Notes: generated by a model from the sequence alone, not told the origin. 64,000 bases of DNA from Chloroflexota bacterium (GCA_016234555.1 JACRBJ010000027.1:1-64000), one strand, 5' to 3'; positions 33,022 through 43,221 are shown, counted from the stretch's first letter. Numbers and translations are program-made.

Positions 33022-35313
33022 ATGACAACAGCAACCCTTCCCTCGAACCCCCCGTTTTTGAAGAGGAACCTCTTCCTCAGCGTGACGGTTTCCACCGTTC
33101 TCGTCATCCTCATCATGGCGTTTTCGCTTGGACTTCATCTTTATAACATCGAGTCCATCGGCGACGCGAACGCCTATTACACGGCGGCGGTCAAATCGAT
33201 GCTGCAATCGTGGAGCAACTTCTTCTTCGTGGCGGCGGAGCCTGGCGGCTCCGTCACGGTGGACAAGCCTCCGCTGGGCTTGTGGATCGAAGCGGTCTTC
33301 GCCTACTTCCTCGGTGTGAGCGGATTCAGCACGTCGCTGCCCAACATCCTCGCGGGCGTGTTCGGGATTCCCCTGCTGTACGCGATGGTCAAAAAATACA
33401 TGGGCAAACTCGCGGGCTTGGTCGCAGCTTTCATCATGGCGATCACGCCAGTCTTTGTCGCCACCAACCGCAACAACACGATGGACGGTTTGCTGGTCTT
33501 CTTTTTGCTCCTCGCTGCGTGGGCGTTCATCCAAGCCACCGAAAGGAAAAGCCTGCTCTGGCTTCTGGTCGGCGCGTTCATCGTCGGGCTTGGTTTCAAC
33601 GTCAAAATGATGCAAGCCTTTTTGCCGCTGCCCGCTTTTTACGCGCTGTATTTTTTCGGCTCGCAGGAAGGCTGGCTGCAAAAGGTTTTCAACCTCGGCA
33701 TCGCCACCGCCCTGCTGATTGGCGTTTCGCTCTCGTGGGCTGTCGTTGTGGATTTGGTCCCCGCCGACTCGCGCCCGTACATCGGCTCCAGCGACGACAA
33801 CTCTGTGATGGGATTGATCTTTGGTCACAACGGGATTTCGCGGCTGGGGAATCTGCGCGGCGGCGGAGGTGGACAGACTCCGCCCAAGGCTGGTTCCAAC
33901 CCTCAGCAGGGGACTCGTCCCGGCGGCGCGCCGCAAGAGGCATTGGACGCCTGTGCCAATTTGACAGAGGGAACATCCTGCTCGTTCACACAGGCAAACG
34001 GCAATACCATCAACGGTTCTTGCATCACACCTCCCAATTTGAATGCGCTGGCTTGCGCCCCTCAGGGGATGAATCAGCCCAATGGACAGAATCAACTTCT
34101 AGGGCGGCAAACTGCTCCGCAACAGGCGGTGGACGCCTGTGCCGAGTCAACTCAGGGAGCGGCTTGTTCATTCAATCTGCAAAACGGGAACACGATTAAT
34201 GGCTCGTGCATTATTCCGCCCAACTCCACAGACTTGACTTGCGCTCCGCAGGGAATGATTCCCCAAGGTCAGCAAGGGCAGGGGCAGCCTCCGAATGGAC
34301 AGGGCGGAACTCCATTCAGTCAGGAGACTGGCACGCCAGGAGTCTTCCGTTTCTTCACCCAGCCGTTGTCCAAGCAGATGTCGTGGCTGCTGCCGTTTGC
34401 CTTGATTGGCGTTTTGATTGCGCTCTTCGCTTCGCGGGTTCAATTGCCAGTCGAGTCGGGCACGCACAAGGCGTTGATTTTGTGGGGCGGTTGGCTGTTG
34501 ACTTGCGTGGTGTTCTTCAGCATGGTCTCTGGAATATTCCACTCGTATTACGCCATCATGCTGGCTCCCCCGCTGGGCGCGATGGTCGGCATCGGCTTTG
34601 CTCAACTCTGGTCGTGGGGCGCGGATAAAAAATGGGCGGGCGCGGCGCTGGCAATCTCGGCGGCAGTGACGATTGGCTTCCAATATTTTGCTTCGGCGCA
34701 GTACAACGAGTTCTCGTGGTGGATGCTCGTCAGCACGGCACTGCTTGGCTTGGGAATCGCGCTGATGTTTATCAAGCAAAGACTTGCTTATCTTACGGTG
34801 CTGGCGGCGATGTGCATCATCCCGTTTTACTGGACTGTGATGACGGTTGCGTCCAGCGCGAACCAAAACCTGCCCACCGCATACTCTGGCGGCTACCAGC
34901 AGGTTGGACCAGACGGGATCAATCGTCCACGACAGCCTGGCGGGCAGGGACGGGGCATGGATGAAGATATGCTAACCTTCCTCGAAGAGAATACAAAGGA
35001 TGTTGAATACCTGCTGGCAGTCCCGTCCGCGCAGAACGGCTCGACGCTGGTTCTGCAAACAGGTCGCCCTGTACTGTTTATGGGCGGGTTTAGCGGCGGC
35101 GATCAAGTGGTCACGGCGGAGGATTTGTCCGCGATGGTGGCAAACGGTGAACTGCGCTACGTCCTCTACGGCGGTGATCGCGGCGGCAAGCAGGATATTT
35201 CCAACTGGCTGCAAACCTCCTGCTCGCCTGTAACTCAGTTCAGTCAGGTCACAGGTCCAGCGGGGCGGCAGGGCGAGGGAAATATGGGAATGACTTTGTT
35301 CGAATGCAAATAG
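33022..35313 (+). CDS. GT39 (ArnT/PMT-like) membrane glycosyltransferase with two internal Cys-rich modules
   Basis: GDANAYYTAAVKSMLQSW...SVTVDKPPLGLWIEA...TNRNNTMDGLLVFFLLLAAW; multiple TM; modules PQEALDACANLTEGTSCSF... and PQQAVDACAESTQGAACSF... Confidence 0.88.
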   Translation: MTTATLPSNPPFLKRNLFLSVTVSTVLVILIMAFSLGLHLYNIESIGDANAYYTAAVKSMLQSWSNFFFVAAEPGGSVTVDKPPLGLWIEAVFAYFLGVSGFSTSLPNILAGVFGIPLLYAMVKKYMGKLAGLVAAFIMAITPVFVATNRNNTMDGLLVFFLLLAAWAFIQATERKSLLWLLVGAFIVGLGFNVKMMQAFLPLPAFYALYFFGSQEGWLQKVFNLGIATALLIGVSLSWAVVVDLVPADSRPYIGSSDDNSVMGLIFGHNGISRLGNLRGGGGGQTPPKAGSNPQQGTRPGGAPQEALDACANLTEGTSCSFTQANGNTINGSCITPPNLNALACAPQGMNQPNGQNQLLGRQTAPQQAVDACAESTQGAACSFNLQNGNTINGSCIIPPNSTDLTCAPQGMIPQGQQGQGQPPNGQGGTPFSQETGTPGVFRFFTQPLSKQMSWLLPFALIGVLIALFASRVQLPVESGTHKALILWGGWLLTCVVFFSMVSGIFHSYYAIMLAPPLGAMVGIGFAQLWSWGADKKWAGAALAISAAVTIGFQYFASAQYNEFSWWMLVSTALLGLGIALMFIKQRLAYLTVLAAMCIIPFYWTVMTVASSANQNLPTAYSGGYQQVGPDGINRPRQPGGQGRGMDEDMLTFLEENTKDVEYLLAVPSAQNGSTLVLQTGRPVLFMGGFSGGDQVVTAEDLSAMVANGELRYVLYGGDRGGKQDISNWLQTSCSPVTQFSQVTGPAGRQGEGNMGMTLFECK

Positions 35314-35320
35314 GGTATTT

Positions 35321-35351
35321 GCTCAGTCGAGGGCTAAGCCCTCGACTGAGC
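35321..35351. repeat. Palindromic repeat family A, copy 3
   Basis: GCTCAGTCGAGGGCT-A-AGCCCTCGACTGAGC, 15-bp perfect arms, 8 nt after a stop codon. Confidence 0.9.
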
Positions 35352-35482
35352 GGCATGACGCCTGTCATGGATGGCTATGAAAAATTTCATGGAGTTTTCG
35401 TCCATTCGATGATTGCAGGCACTCACCCCAAAATCTTTGCGGCTATAAAATCGAGTCAACTCAACTTTAGAAGGAGAACATC

Positions 35483-37108
35483 ATGAAAACCTTGTTACCG
35501 TTTGTTTTGATCGCGTTGCTTCTTTCGGCATGTGGGATGCCCGTTCCGCCGCCGTCGGGTGGAACAACTCAGGGAGCGCAACCAGCCCAGAGCGCGACGT
35601 CCAAACCAGCTACTGCGGTGGCGTCGGCTCCAGCGTCGTCCCAGCCTGACAGCGCGGAATCAACCTCCCTTTCTTATCCCATCGTGGATACTGCACAGGC
35701 GACTTGCTATGACAACAACAATGTTATCGCTTGCCCCGAAACCGGTTCCGCCTTTGCAGGTCAGGATGGAAGTTATCAGGGACTCGCGCCCTCGTACCGC
35801 GACAATGGCGATGGGACGGTCAGTGACCTCGTGACGGGGTCGATGTGGACGCAGTCGCCCGATTTGAACGGTGACGGGACGATCAACGTCCAGGATAAAC
35901 AGACTTTCAGCGGCGCGCAAACTTATGCAGACACGCTGATCTTTTCGGGCTACGACGACTGGCGCGTGCCGACCATCAAGGAACTGTACTCGCTGATGAA
36001 TTTCAACGGCTACACTGGGATGGGCGATTTTAGCTCCGTGCCTGCGGATGCCGTGCCTTACCTCGACACGAATTACTTTGACTTTGGCTACGGCGATACT
36101 TCGGCTGGCGAGCGTTACATCGACGCGCAGTTTGCCACCACCACCAAATACGTCAGCACGACGATGAACGACAACAAGACCATGTTCGGTGTGAACTTTG
36201 CCGATGGGCGCATCAAGGGCTACGGGCTGGACGACCACGGCAAGGGAGAAAAGACTTTCTACGTTTTGTTCGTGCGCGGCGCATCGAATTATGGCGTGAA
36301 CAATTTTGTGGATAACGGCAACGGGACAATTACCGACAACGCCACGGGCTTGACCTGGATGCAGGAAGACAGCGGTGCGTTGATTTCGGGAACCATCGTC
36401 AGCGGCGGATTGAACTGGCAGGAAGCCCTCAACTGGTGCGAGTCGCTCGATTACGCGGGCGCGACCGATTGGCGTCTGCCCGACATCAAGGAGTTGCACA
36501 GCATCGTGGATTACACCCGCTCGCCCGATACCACCAACTCCGCCGCGATTGACCCGCTCTTCGAATCCACCTACCTGGCGAATGGCATCAACAATAACGG
36601 TTATCCCAACTACGGTCATTATTGGAGCAGCACCACCCACCTCGACGGCATGAACGCCGAAGCCCGCGCGGCATACATCGCCTTCGGCGAAGCGCAGGGT
36701 TTGATGAATGGCACGATGATGGATGTTCACGGGGCGGGGGCACAGCGCAGTGACATGAAGAGCGGCGACCCGTCGCAACTGCCTGTCGGGCAGGGTCCAC
36801 AGGGCGATGTGCAAAGCATCTACAACCTTGCACGCTGCGTGCGTGGTGGGACGACTGTAAACCTCTCAGGCTACACGGGCGCTGCCACATCCAGCAGACA
36901 GGAACAGCCTTTACAGAATGGTCAACCAGCACAGGGAAGTCAACCTCAAGGCGGTCAGCCGCCACAGGAAGCGATTGACACTTGTTCGGGTTTGACTCAG
37001 GGAACGGCTTGTTCGATCAACACACCGAATGGCGTGGTCAGCGGAACGTGTGGTGCGCCACCCAATGTAAGTCAACTGGCTTGTATCCCCGCAGGCGGAA
37101 CGCCTTAA
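35483..37108 (+). CDS. DUF1566-type lipoprotein with C-terminal Cys-rich module
   Basis: Lipobox MKTLLPFVLIALLLSACG; DNGDGTVSDLVTGSMW and DNGNGTITDNATGLTWMQ; WRLPDIKELHSIVDY; C-terminal PQEAIDTCSGLTQGTACSINTPNGVVSGTCGAPPNVSQLACIPAG. Confidence 0.88.
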   Translation: MKTLLPFVLIALLLSACGMPVPPPSGGTTQGAQPAQSATSKPATAVASAPASSQPDSAESTSLSYPIVDTAQATCYDNNNVIACPETGSAFAGQDGSYQGLAPSYRDNGDGTVSDLVTGSMWTQSPDLNGDGTINVQDKQTFSGAQTYADTLIFSGYDDWRVPTIKELYSLMNFNGYTGMGDFSSVPADAVPYLDTNYFDFGYGDTSAGERYIDAQFATTTKYVSTTMNDNKTMFGVNFADGRIKGYGLDDHGKGEKTFYVLFVRGASNYGVNNFVDNGNGTITDNATGLTWMQEDSGALISGTIVSGGLNWQEALNWCESLDYAGATDWRLPDIKELHSIVDYTRSPDTTNSAAIDPLFESTYLANGINNNGYPNYGHYWSSTTHLDGMNAEARAAYIAFGEAQGLMNGTMMDVHGAGAQRSDMKSGDPSQLPVGQGPQGDVQSIYNLARCVRGGTTVNLSGYTGAATSSRQEQPLQNGQPAQGSQPQGGQPPQEAIDTCSGLTQGTACSINTPNGVVSGTCGAPPNVSQLACIPAGGTP

Positions 37109-37119
37109 AGATAATCTAC

Positions 37120-37148
37120 GCTCTGGAGGGGCTAAGCCCCTCCAGAGC
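37120..37148. repeat. Palindromic repeat family A, copy 4
   Basis: GCTCTGGAGGGGCT-A-AGCCCCTCCAGAGC, 14-bp perfect arms, 12 nt after a stop codon. Confidence 0.9.
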
Positions 37149-37155
37149 AAGGCTT

Positions 37156-38871
37156 TTATTTGCTCAACGTTTCGTAAAACGAGGGCGGCAAATCAGCAAC
37201 GCGATAGATGTGGATCGGATACGCGCCTTTGACCTGGATCGAATATTCGGGCTCAATTGATTCCAATGCCTGCACAAAGAGAGCAGTTCTCTCCGTCCGC
37301 AAGCCAAACGCGTCATTGATCACGATGTAATCCGACTGCGCCAGTCGCTCCAACACGGAACCCATGTCAGGCTCCTCCATAAAAAGCGGATTGAGGATGA
37401 TCGTCCGCCCTGGGAAGAAGTATGAAAAAGGTCCGCGCCCACGAAAAGCAAACACATTCAGGTTTTTTGCATCTGGCTTTTGTGCCAGGTATGCTGCTGC
37501 GTGCTCAAAACCTTCTCCGTAATCGGACATGTACTCTCTGCCGGTGACCCCATTCCAAATCGGATTGGAATAGACATAGTAATATGGATAATAAGCGAAC
37601 GCGCCTGCCAGTTGCAAACAGATGAGAAGGGCGGCAGTTCCTGTGATTGCCCAACTTCCCAACCTGGTCTGTGACCACTTTTCTGCCAGCCACCCAAACA
37701 GGGATGCCCAGCCCAGAGCTGCAATCATGTCAATGCTGACGTGACTGGCAATGATGTAATGCGGTGAATTCCTGCCCTTTGCAAGGCTGAACAACAGGAT
37801 GAACATGAAGGCATTGAACAGCAGGTAAATGAACATTTTTTTGGAGATCGTAAAGAAACGCCCCTCCTCTCGAAACAGGAGGAAAACACATGCCAGCAAA
37901 AATCCCGCCCAACTGACGGGTGTGGCGCGCCAGATAATGCTTTTTGCAAACCCCTGCAGATCGGTTGCGGTCGCCGCCAGTTTGAATGAGGAGGTCTGAA
38001 CTTCATGCGTCACCTGCAGTCGCGCTCCCTGAAAGGCATAGCTGAAGGCGTTGCCATATACCTCGTAGAGCATTTTGCCCGGCGCAACCCACATCCCGGG
38101 CCAGAGGATAAAATACACAAGCGCCAGCAAGCCGAGCCAGATGCCGAATATTTTCAGGTGATCCAACAGGGAGGATTTGAGTCCGTGCTCTTTTGTTTTC
38201 TCAAAGACGGAAACCGTCAGCATCAGCCCAATTACCGGGAACATCGCCATGGCGGAGGATTTGGTCAACTGTGCAAGAGCCGCACAGGCGGCGGAGGCGA
38301 AGAGGTAGTACCATTTCCTCCTGCGGTCCAGGTAGACCATCAATCCCAAAATGGAACCCAGCACAAAAAAGGCAACCATCGCTTCATGGCTGAGGACGCG
38401 CGAATGCCCTAAGAAATATGGCGCGCTGGATGTGAGGACGGTAACAAGGAATGCTTTTTCGTCCCCGAACAAAACCGAGAGCAATTGGAAAATGATCAGC
38501 GCAAAGAGCGCAATCAACGCCACCTGAAACAGGCGGGCAAGATACAACAGGTACATGGGATCATGCCCATGCTCGATTAGGAAGGGATCAAACTTTTCCT
38601 TGTCCACATCGAAATAGCCTTGACCAAATCCGCGATAATCGGGGAAATCCACAAGAAAGGCGGCAGTAATCAGGGACATGGTGGTCACGGCGGGGTGATA
38701 TTCGTAGACCGTGTTTTCGAGTTCGCGCTGACCCAGGGCATAGTAATAATTCGCGCCGACGGAAAGCCAGAACGGTTCATCGAGCGTGACGAAGGAATCA
38801 AGGGAGGACAGGCGCGGCGCAAGCGTCAGAATTAGCAGAAGGGAGGCGAGGATAAGTTTGCGAGATTTCAT
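37156..38871 (-). CDS. GT39-like membrane glycosyltransferase
   Basis: DEPFWLSVGANYYYALGQRELENTVYEYHPAVTTM; many TM; start set at MKSRKLIL. Confidence 0.85.
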   Translation of the reverse strand: MKSRKLILASLLLILTLAPRLSSLDSFVTLDEPFWLSVGANYYYALGQRELENTVYEYHPAVTTMSLITAAFLVDFPDYRGFGQGYFDVDKEKFDPFLIEHGHDPMYLLYLARLFQVALIALFALIIFQLLSVLFGDEKAFLVTVLTSSAPYFLGHSRVLSHEAMVAFFVLGSILGLMVYLDRRRKWYYLFASAACAALAQLTKSSAMAMFPVIGLMLTVSVFEKTKEHGLKSSLLDHLKIFGIWLGLLALVYFILWPGMWVAPGKMLYEVYGNAFSYAFQGARLQVTHEVQTSSFKLAATATDLQGFAKSIIWRATPVSWAGFLLACVFLLFREEGRFFTISKKMFIYLLFNAFMFILLFSLAKGRNSPHYIIASHVSIDMIAALGWASLFGWLAEKWSQTRLGSWAITGTAALLICLQLAGAFAYYPYYYVYSNPIWNGVTGREYMSDYGEGFEHAAAYLAQKPDAKNLNVFAFRGRGPFSYFFPGRTIILNPLFMEEPDMGSVLERLAQSDYIVINDAFGLRTERTALFVQALESIEPEYSIQVKGAYPIHIYRVADLPPSFYETLSK

Positions 38872-38878
38872 CCTAAAT

Positions 38879-40531
38879 TTACTCGTCGAAAAATTCAGGG
38901 GGGATGTCCGCCACGCGATAGATTTCGACGTGGGGGGTGGCATACAGTTCGATCACATATTCAGGAGTCAGTTCCTTTAAAAGCGGCAGCCTTTCCTCCA
39001 ACCCGGAGTAGACGACGAGATAGTCAGACCGTTTCAACTCGTCCACCAGTTGGGGTTTGTCCTCGAATAATACGGGCTTGAAGAGCAGGGTCTCACCGGG
39101 ATAGTAGTAACTGAAACTGCGCCCGAAATAAACCAGGGCGGTCTGGTTTTCCGCATCGGGCTTTTGGGCAAGGTAGGCGGCAGCCTCCTCCATTTGTTCA
39201 CCGTAAAAGAAGAAACGAGGTCTGCCCGTCATGGACAACATGATGGGACTTAGGTAGGTGAAGTAATACGGACCGGTAAAAAGGAGTGGTGCAGAGTGGG
39301 CAAGCAGTATCAGCGAAAATAGAATTGGTCGAATACCTCTCCTGGCAATGGCGCGCAGGAGAAAAACCCAGCCCAGCGCGGCGGCAAACTCGATGCCGTA
39401 ATACGCGGCGAGGACGTAGTGCGGCTGGTTGCGTCCCTGCACAAGGGAAAACATACCGACGCAGGCAAGCGTTTCCAACAGCAGAAAAGCAATGATGTAC
39501 TTTGCCAGCGGGGGAATCAAATCACGGTTCTTGTGGAAAATAAAACCAACTGCCAACAGTAAACCGATCCAGGTCAGCGGGGTTGTCCGCCAGGCAATCG
39601 AGACGGCAAAATTGCCCAATTCCTGTCCCATGGAGGAGAAGTTGAAGTTCGAGGGATTCAATTCCTGTCGAACGGAGAGCCGCGCCCCCTGGAAGGCGTA
39701 ACTGAAGGCATTGCCGTACACTTCGTAGAGCATTTTGCCCGGCGCGACCCACATCCCGGGCCATGCAATGAAATAAACGACAAGAAATATCCCGACCCAA
39801 ATGAGATAAGTTTTGAACAGGGCACCCCAGTTGAATTTGCGCGTCTCACGCCATTTGGCGAATATCCACACGAAAACCATCACCGCCGCCACAGGAAACA
39901 ACACAATCGCCGAGGACTTGGTGAGGTTGGCAAAGGCGGCAGACCCAGCCGACAGAACCAGCAACCCAATCCGGGGTTTGGCAAAGAGGTAAGCTGTCAG
40001 CGCAAGCACAGTCAGCAGGGAGAAGAGTCCCACCATGCTTTCGTGGTTCAACATCCGCGACTGACCGAACAGGTACGGGGCAAAGGAGGTCAGCAGGAGG
40101 ACGGCGAGGGCGGTCCATTCATCCAGCATGTACCGCAGAAGGAAAAATGCCGCGAGGAATAAAAACACATTGAGCAGCACTTGAAAGAAACGCGCCCACC
40201 ACAACAGCGCCAGCGGGTCTTTCCCGTGCTCCACAAGATAGGTATCGAAGGATGTCTTTTCCTGCTGGAAATAGCCGTTCATCATGCCGCGATATTCGGG
40301 GAAGTACGCCAGCATGGCGGCGGTGCCGATCCACATGGTAGTGACGGCGGGATGATACTCGTAGACCGTGTTCTCGAATTCGCGGTGCGTGAGGGCATAA
40401 TAATAGTTCGCCCCCACCACCAGCCAGAAAGGCTCGTCGGCGGCGGTGAACTTTGTGAGTTCCACCAGGCGCGGCGCAAGCATGACGAGGATAAGAAGAA
40501 GCAGGATCAGGGGACGGGAGATTTTTTTCAT
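38879..40531 (-). CDS. GT39-like membrane glycosyltransferase, paralogue of the adjacent gene
   Basis: DEPFWLVVGANYYYALTHREFENTVYEYHPAVTTMW; start set at MKKISRPLIL. Confidence 0.85.
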   Translation of the reverse strand: MKKISRPLILLLLILVMLAPRLVELTKFTAADEPFWLVVGANYYYALTHREFENTVYEYHPAVTTMWIGTAAMLAYFPEYRGMMNGYFQQEKTSFDTYLVEHGKDPLALLWWARFFQVLLNVFLFLAAFFLLRYMLDEWTALAVLLLTSFAPYLFGQSRMLNHESMVGLFSLLTVLALTAYLFAKPRIGLLVLSAGSAAFANLTKSSAIVLFPVAAVMVFVWIFAKWRETRKFNWGALFKTYLIWVGIFLVVYFIAWPGMWVAPGKMLYEVYGNAFSYAFQGARLSVRQELNPSNFNFSSMGQELGNFAVSIAWRTTPLTWIGLLLAVGFIFHKNRDLIPPLAKYIIAFLLLETLACVGMFSLVQGRNQPHYVLAAYYGIEFAAALGWVFLLRAIARRGIRPILFSLILLAHSAPLLFTGPYYFTYLSPIMLSMTGRPRFFFYGEQMEEAAAYLAQKPDAENQTALVYFGRSFSYYYPGETLLFKPVLFEDKPQLVDELKRSDYLVVYSGLEERLPLLKELTPEYVIELYATPHVEIYRVADIPPEFFDE

Positions 40532-40540
40532 GGCAAAAGG

Positions 40541-40597
40541 ATTATACCAAGCGGGATTCAAGCTACGGCATTAAATTCCGACCGCTCTTGGTATAAT
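40541..40597. promoter_or_regulatory. Symmetric divergent promoter region
   Basis: ATTATACCAAG (40541-40551) and CTTGGTATAAT (40587-40597), 11-bp inverted repeat giving TATAAT on both strands. Confidence 0.6.
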
Positions 40598-40606
40598 TCC
40601 AGCCCT

Positions 40607-41926
40607 ATGGAAAAGAAATACCACATCTGGACCGAAGGCTGCCAAATGAACGTTGCCGACTCGCAGCGGGTTGGTTCATCGTTGGAGCACCTCGGCTATT
40701 CCCTTACCGAAAAACCCGAAGACGCGGACGTTATTGTCTTGAACACCTGCGTGGTGCGCCAATCCGCCGAGGATAAGGCGATTGGGCGCGTGAGTTCGTT
40801 CAAAAAGCTCAAAGAGAAAAATCCCGATTTGATTATCAACCTGATGGGATGTCTGGTGGGAGTGCGCGGCGCGGAGAAACTCAAAGCGCGGCTGCCCTAC
40901 GTGGACGTTTTCTCCCCGCCGTCTGATCCTGGTCCGTTGATTTCTCACCTCACCCAGGGCGAAGTCCACTCGATGGAGGATGCCGAAACCGCCCGCCGCT
41001 TCCTGATCCTGGACGATGAGTTGATCCTCCCCCAAGCCGAGCAGGGTAAGCTCGTCAGCGCGCATGTACCGGTGGTATACGGCTGTTCACACGCCTGCAC
41101 CTTTTGCATCATCCCATCCAAACGCGGCGGAGAACGCTCCCGCCCTGTCGGCGACATTGTAGCCGAAGTCCGCTCGCTGGCAAAACAGGGTGTAAAGGAA
41201 GTGACCCTGCTTGGACAGATCGTTGACCGCTACGGCAAGGACGTCCCCGATGGACCCAATCTCGCGGCACTCCTGCGTTTGATTCATGAAGTGGAAGGCA
41301 TCGAACGCATCCGCTTCCTGACTTCGCATCCCAACTACTTTGGCGACGATCTGATCGACGCCATTGCCGAGCTTCCACGAGTCATGCCGCACATCGAACT
41401 CCCCATTCAGGCGGGCGACGACGAAGTGCTGGTCAACATGAAGCGTGGATACACGCAGCAAGATTACCGCAACCTCGTGACAAATATCCGCGAGCGGATT
41501 CCCGACTGCTCGATTGCCACCGACATCATCGTCGGCTTCCCCGGTGAGACCGAAGCGCAGTTCATGGAAACCTACCGCGTCCTCGCCGACCTGAAACTGG
41601 ATGTGGCTCACCTGGCGCGATACTCCGTCCGCGAGGGAACCGTCGCCACCCGCCGCATGGAGGACAACGTCACCGAGGAAGAAAAGATGCGCCGCTTCCG
41701 CATGTTGGAAGATTTGCAGGAGGAAGTCGTCGCTGAGATCAATAAAAAATATCTCGGTGAAACTGTGGAAGTTCTATTTGAGGAAAAGGTCAAGCGCCGC
41801 TGGAAGGGACGCACCCCCACCAACAAAATCGTCTTCGTCGAGACGGAGGATGCCCTGCGCGGCAAACTGCTCCCCGTCACCGTCACCTGGACGGGACCGT
41901 GGTCGATGCAGGCGGTGTTGAAGTAA
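40607..41926 (+). CDS. miaB: tRNA-2-methylthio-N6-dimethylallyladenosine synthase
   Basis: YHIWTEGCQMNVADSQRV; VVYGCSHACTFCIIPSKRGGERSRP; C-terminal TRAM-like region. Confidence 0.93.
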   Translation: MEKKYHIWTEGCQMNVADSQRVGSSLEHLGYSLTEKPEDADVIVLNTCVVRQSAEDKAIGRVSSFKKLKEKNPDLIINLMGCLVGVRGAEKLKARLPYVDVFSPPSDPGPLISHLTQGEVHSMEDAETARRFLILDDELILPQAEQGKLVSAHVPVVYGCSHACTFCIIPSKRGGERSRPVGDIVAEVRSLAKQGVKEVTLLGQIVDRYGKDVPDGPNLAALLRLIHEVEGIERIRFLTSHPNYFGDDLIDAIAELPRVMPHIELPIQAGDDEVLVNMKRGYTQQDYRNLVTNIRERIPDCSIATDIIVGFPGETEAQFMETYRVLADLKLDVAHLARYSVREGTVATRRMEDNVTEEEKMRRFRMLEDLQEEVVAEINKKYLGETVEVLFEEKVKRRWKGRTPTNKIVFVETEDALRGKLLPVTVTWTGPWSMQAVLK

Positions 41927-41930
41927 ACCA

Positions 41931-41959
41931 GTGACAGTCAATTTGAAATTGACTGTCAC
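41931..41959. terminator. Perfect hairpin after miaB
   Basis: GTGACAGTCAATTT-G-AAATTGACTGTCAC, 14-bp arms. Confidence 0.75.
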
Positions 41960-41985
41960 CTTTCATTTTGTGGCATAATCGCCGC

Positions 41986-43221
41986 ATGACTTATTCGGCG
42001 GCAATCATCGGCGGTGGACCTGCGGGGTTGATGGCGGCAGAGGTATTAATTGAGCAGGGGGTGAAAGTGGATGTGTACGATTCCATGCCATCATTGGGAC
42101 GCAAGTTTTTGATGGCTGGCAGGGGCGGATTAAACCTGACGCACTCGGAGCCTTTCGAGCAATTCATCTCCCGTTACGGAAAGCGAAAAAACGAAGTCCA
42201 AAAATGGCTGACGGATTTCACGCCCGACGACTTGCGCGAGTGGACAGGCGGACTTGGCGTCGAAACTTTTGTCGGCACGTCGGGACGGGTGTTTCCTGTC
42301 GGGATGAAGACCAGTCCCCTGCTAAGAGCGTGGCTCAAGCGGTTGGCTGATTCTGGCGTGGAGTTTCATCTGCGCCACAGATGGGTCGGTTGGAACGCAG
42401 ATAGATCTTTGAAATTTGAAACGTCCGAAGGCGAGAAAACGCTCCACGCGGATGCGGTGATACTCGCTTTGGGCGGAGGCAGTTGGGCAAGACTCGGCTC
42501 GGACGGGGCATGGGTAAAATGGCTGGATCAGGCTGGGGCGGAGGTCAAGCCGTTGAAGCCGTCCAACTGCGGGTTCGACGTCAAATGGAGTCCGCACTTT
42601 CAGGAAAAGTTCGATGGTCAACCCATAAAATCGGTGGCGCTGTCGTTTGGGGAATTTCACCGGCAGGGAGAATTTATCGTCACCAAAGACGGCGTGGAAG
42701 GAAGTTTGATCTACGCGGCGTCGGCATCCATCCGCGACGAGATCGAAGCCAGGGGGGAAACAGTCATCACGTTGGACATGTCGCCAGACCGCAGCGAGGA
42801 ATGGCTGGTGGAAAAACTATCCAAGCCGCGCGGCTCGCGTTCGATGTCGAGTCATCTTGAGAAGACGATTGGCTTGAAAGGCGTGAAGGTTGGATTGCTG
42901 TATGAATTCATGTCGAAAGAAGATTTTACCTACCCGGAGCGGATCGCGGCTTTCGTCAAGCGGATGCCCATCCCGTTGGTCGCGCCGCGCCCGTTGGATG
43001 AAGCCATCAGCAGCGCGGGCGGCGTGACCTTCGAGTCGCTGGATGAAAACCTGATGCTGCGTTCAATGCCGGGGATTTTTTGTGCGGGCGAAATGCTGGA
43101 TTGGGAAGCGCCGACGGGCGGCTACATGCTGACTGCGTGTTTCGCCAGTGGTCGCGCGGCGGCGGCAGGAGTGTTAAAATGGTGGGGCAAGGCGAATCCA
43201 TCGATGTCACCAAAATTCTAA
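41986..43221 (+). CDS. NAD(P)/FAD-dependent oxidoreductase (HI0933-like flavoprotein)
   Basis: MTYSAAIIGGGPAGLMAAEVL; GRGGLNLTHSE; AGGVTFESLDENLMLRSMPGIFCAGEMLDWEAPTGGYMLT. Confidence 0.92.
   Translation: MTYSAAIIGGGPAGLMAAEVLIEQGVKVDVYDSMPSLGRKFLMAGRGGLNLTHSEPFEQFISRYGKRKNEVQKWLTDFTPDDLREWTGGLGVETFVGTSGRVFPVGMKTSPLLRAWLKRLADSGVEFHLRHRWVGWNADRSLKFETSEGEKTLHADAVILALGGGSWARLGSDGAWVKWLDQAGAEVKPLKPSNCGFDVKWSPHFQEKFDGQPIKSVALSFGEFHRQGEFIVTKDGVEGSLIYAASASIRDEIEARGETVITLDMSPDRSEEWLVEKLSKPRGSRSMSSHLEKTIGLKGVKVGLLYEFMSKEDFTYPERIAAFVKRMPIPLVAPRPLDEAISSAGGVTFESLDENLMLRSMPGIFCAGEMLDWEAPTGGYMLTACFASGRAAAAGVLKWWGKANPSMSPKF

Noticed and set aside
40181-40606. N-terminal extension of the miaB ORF
   Set aside because: Antisense to the GT39 gene; the canonical MiaB start MEKKYHIWTEGCQMN is at 40607 just after a TATAAT box.
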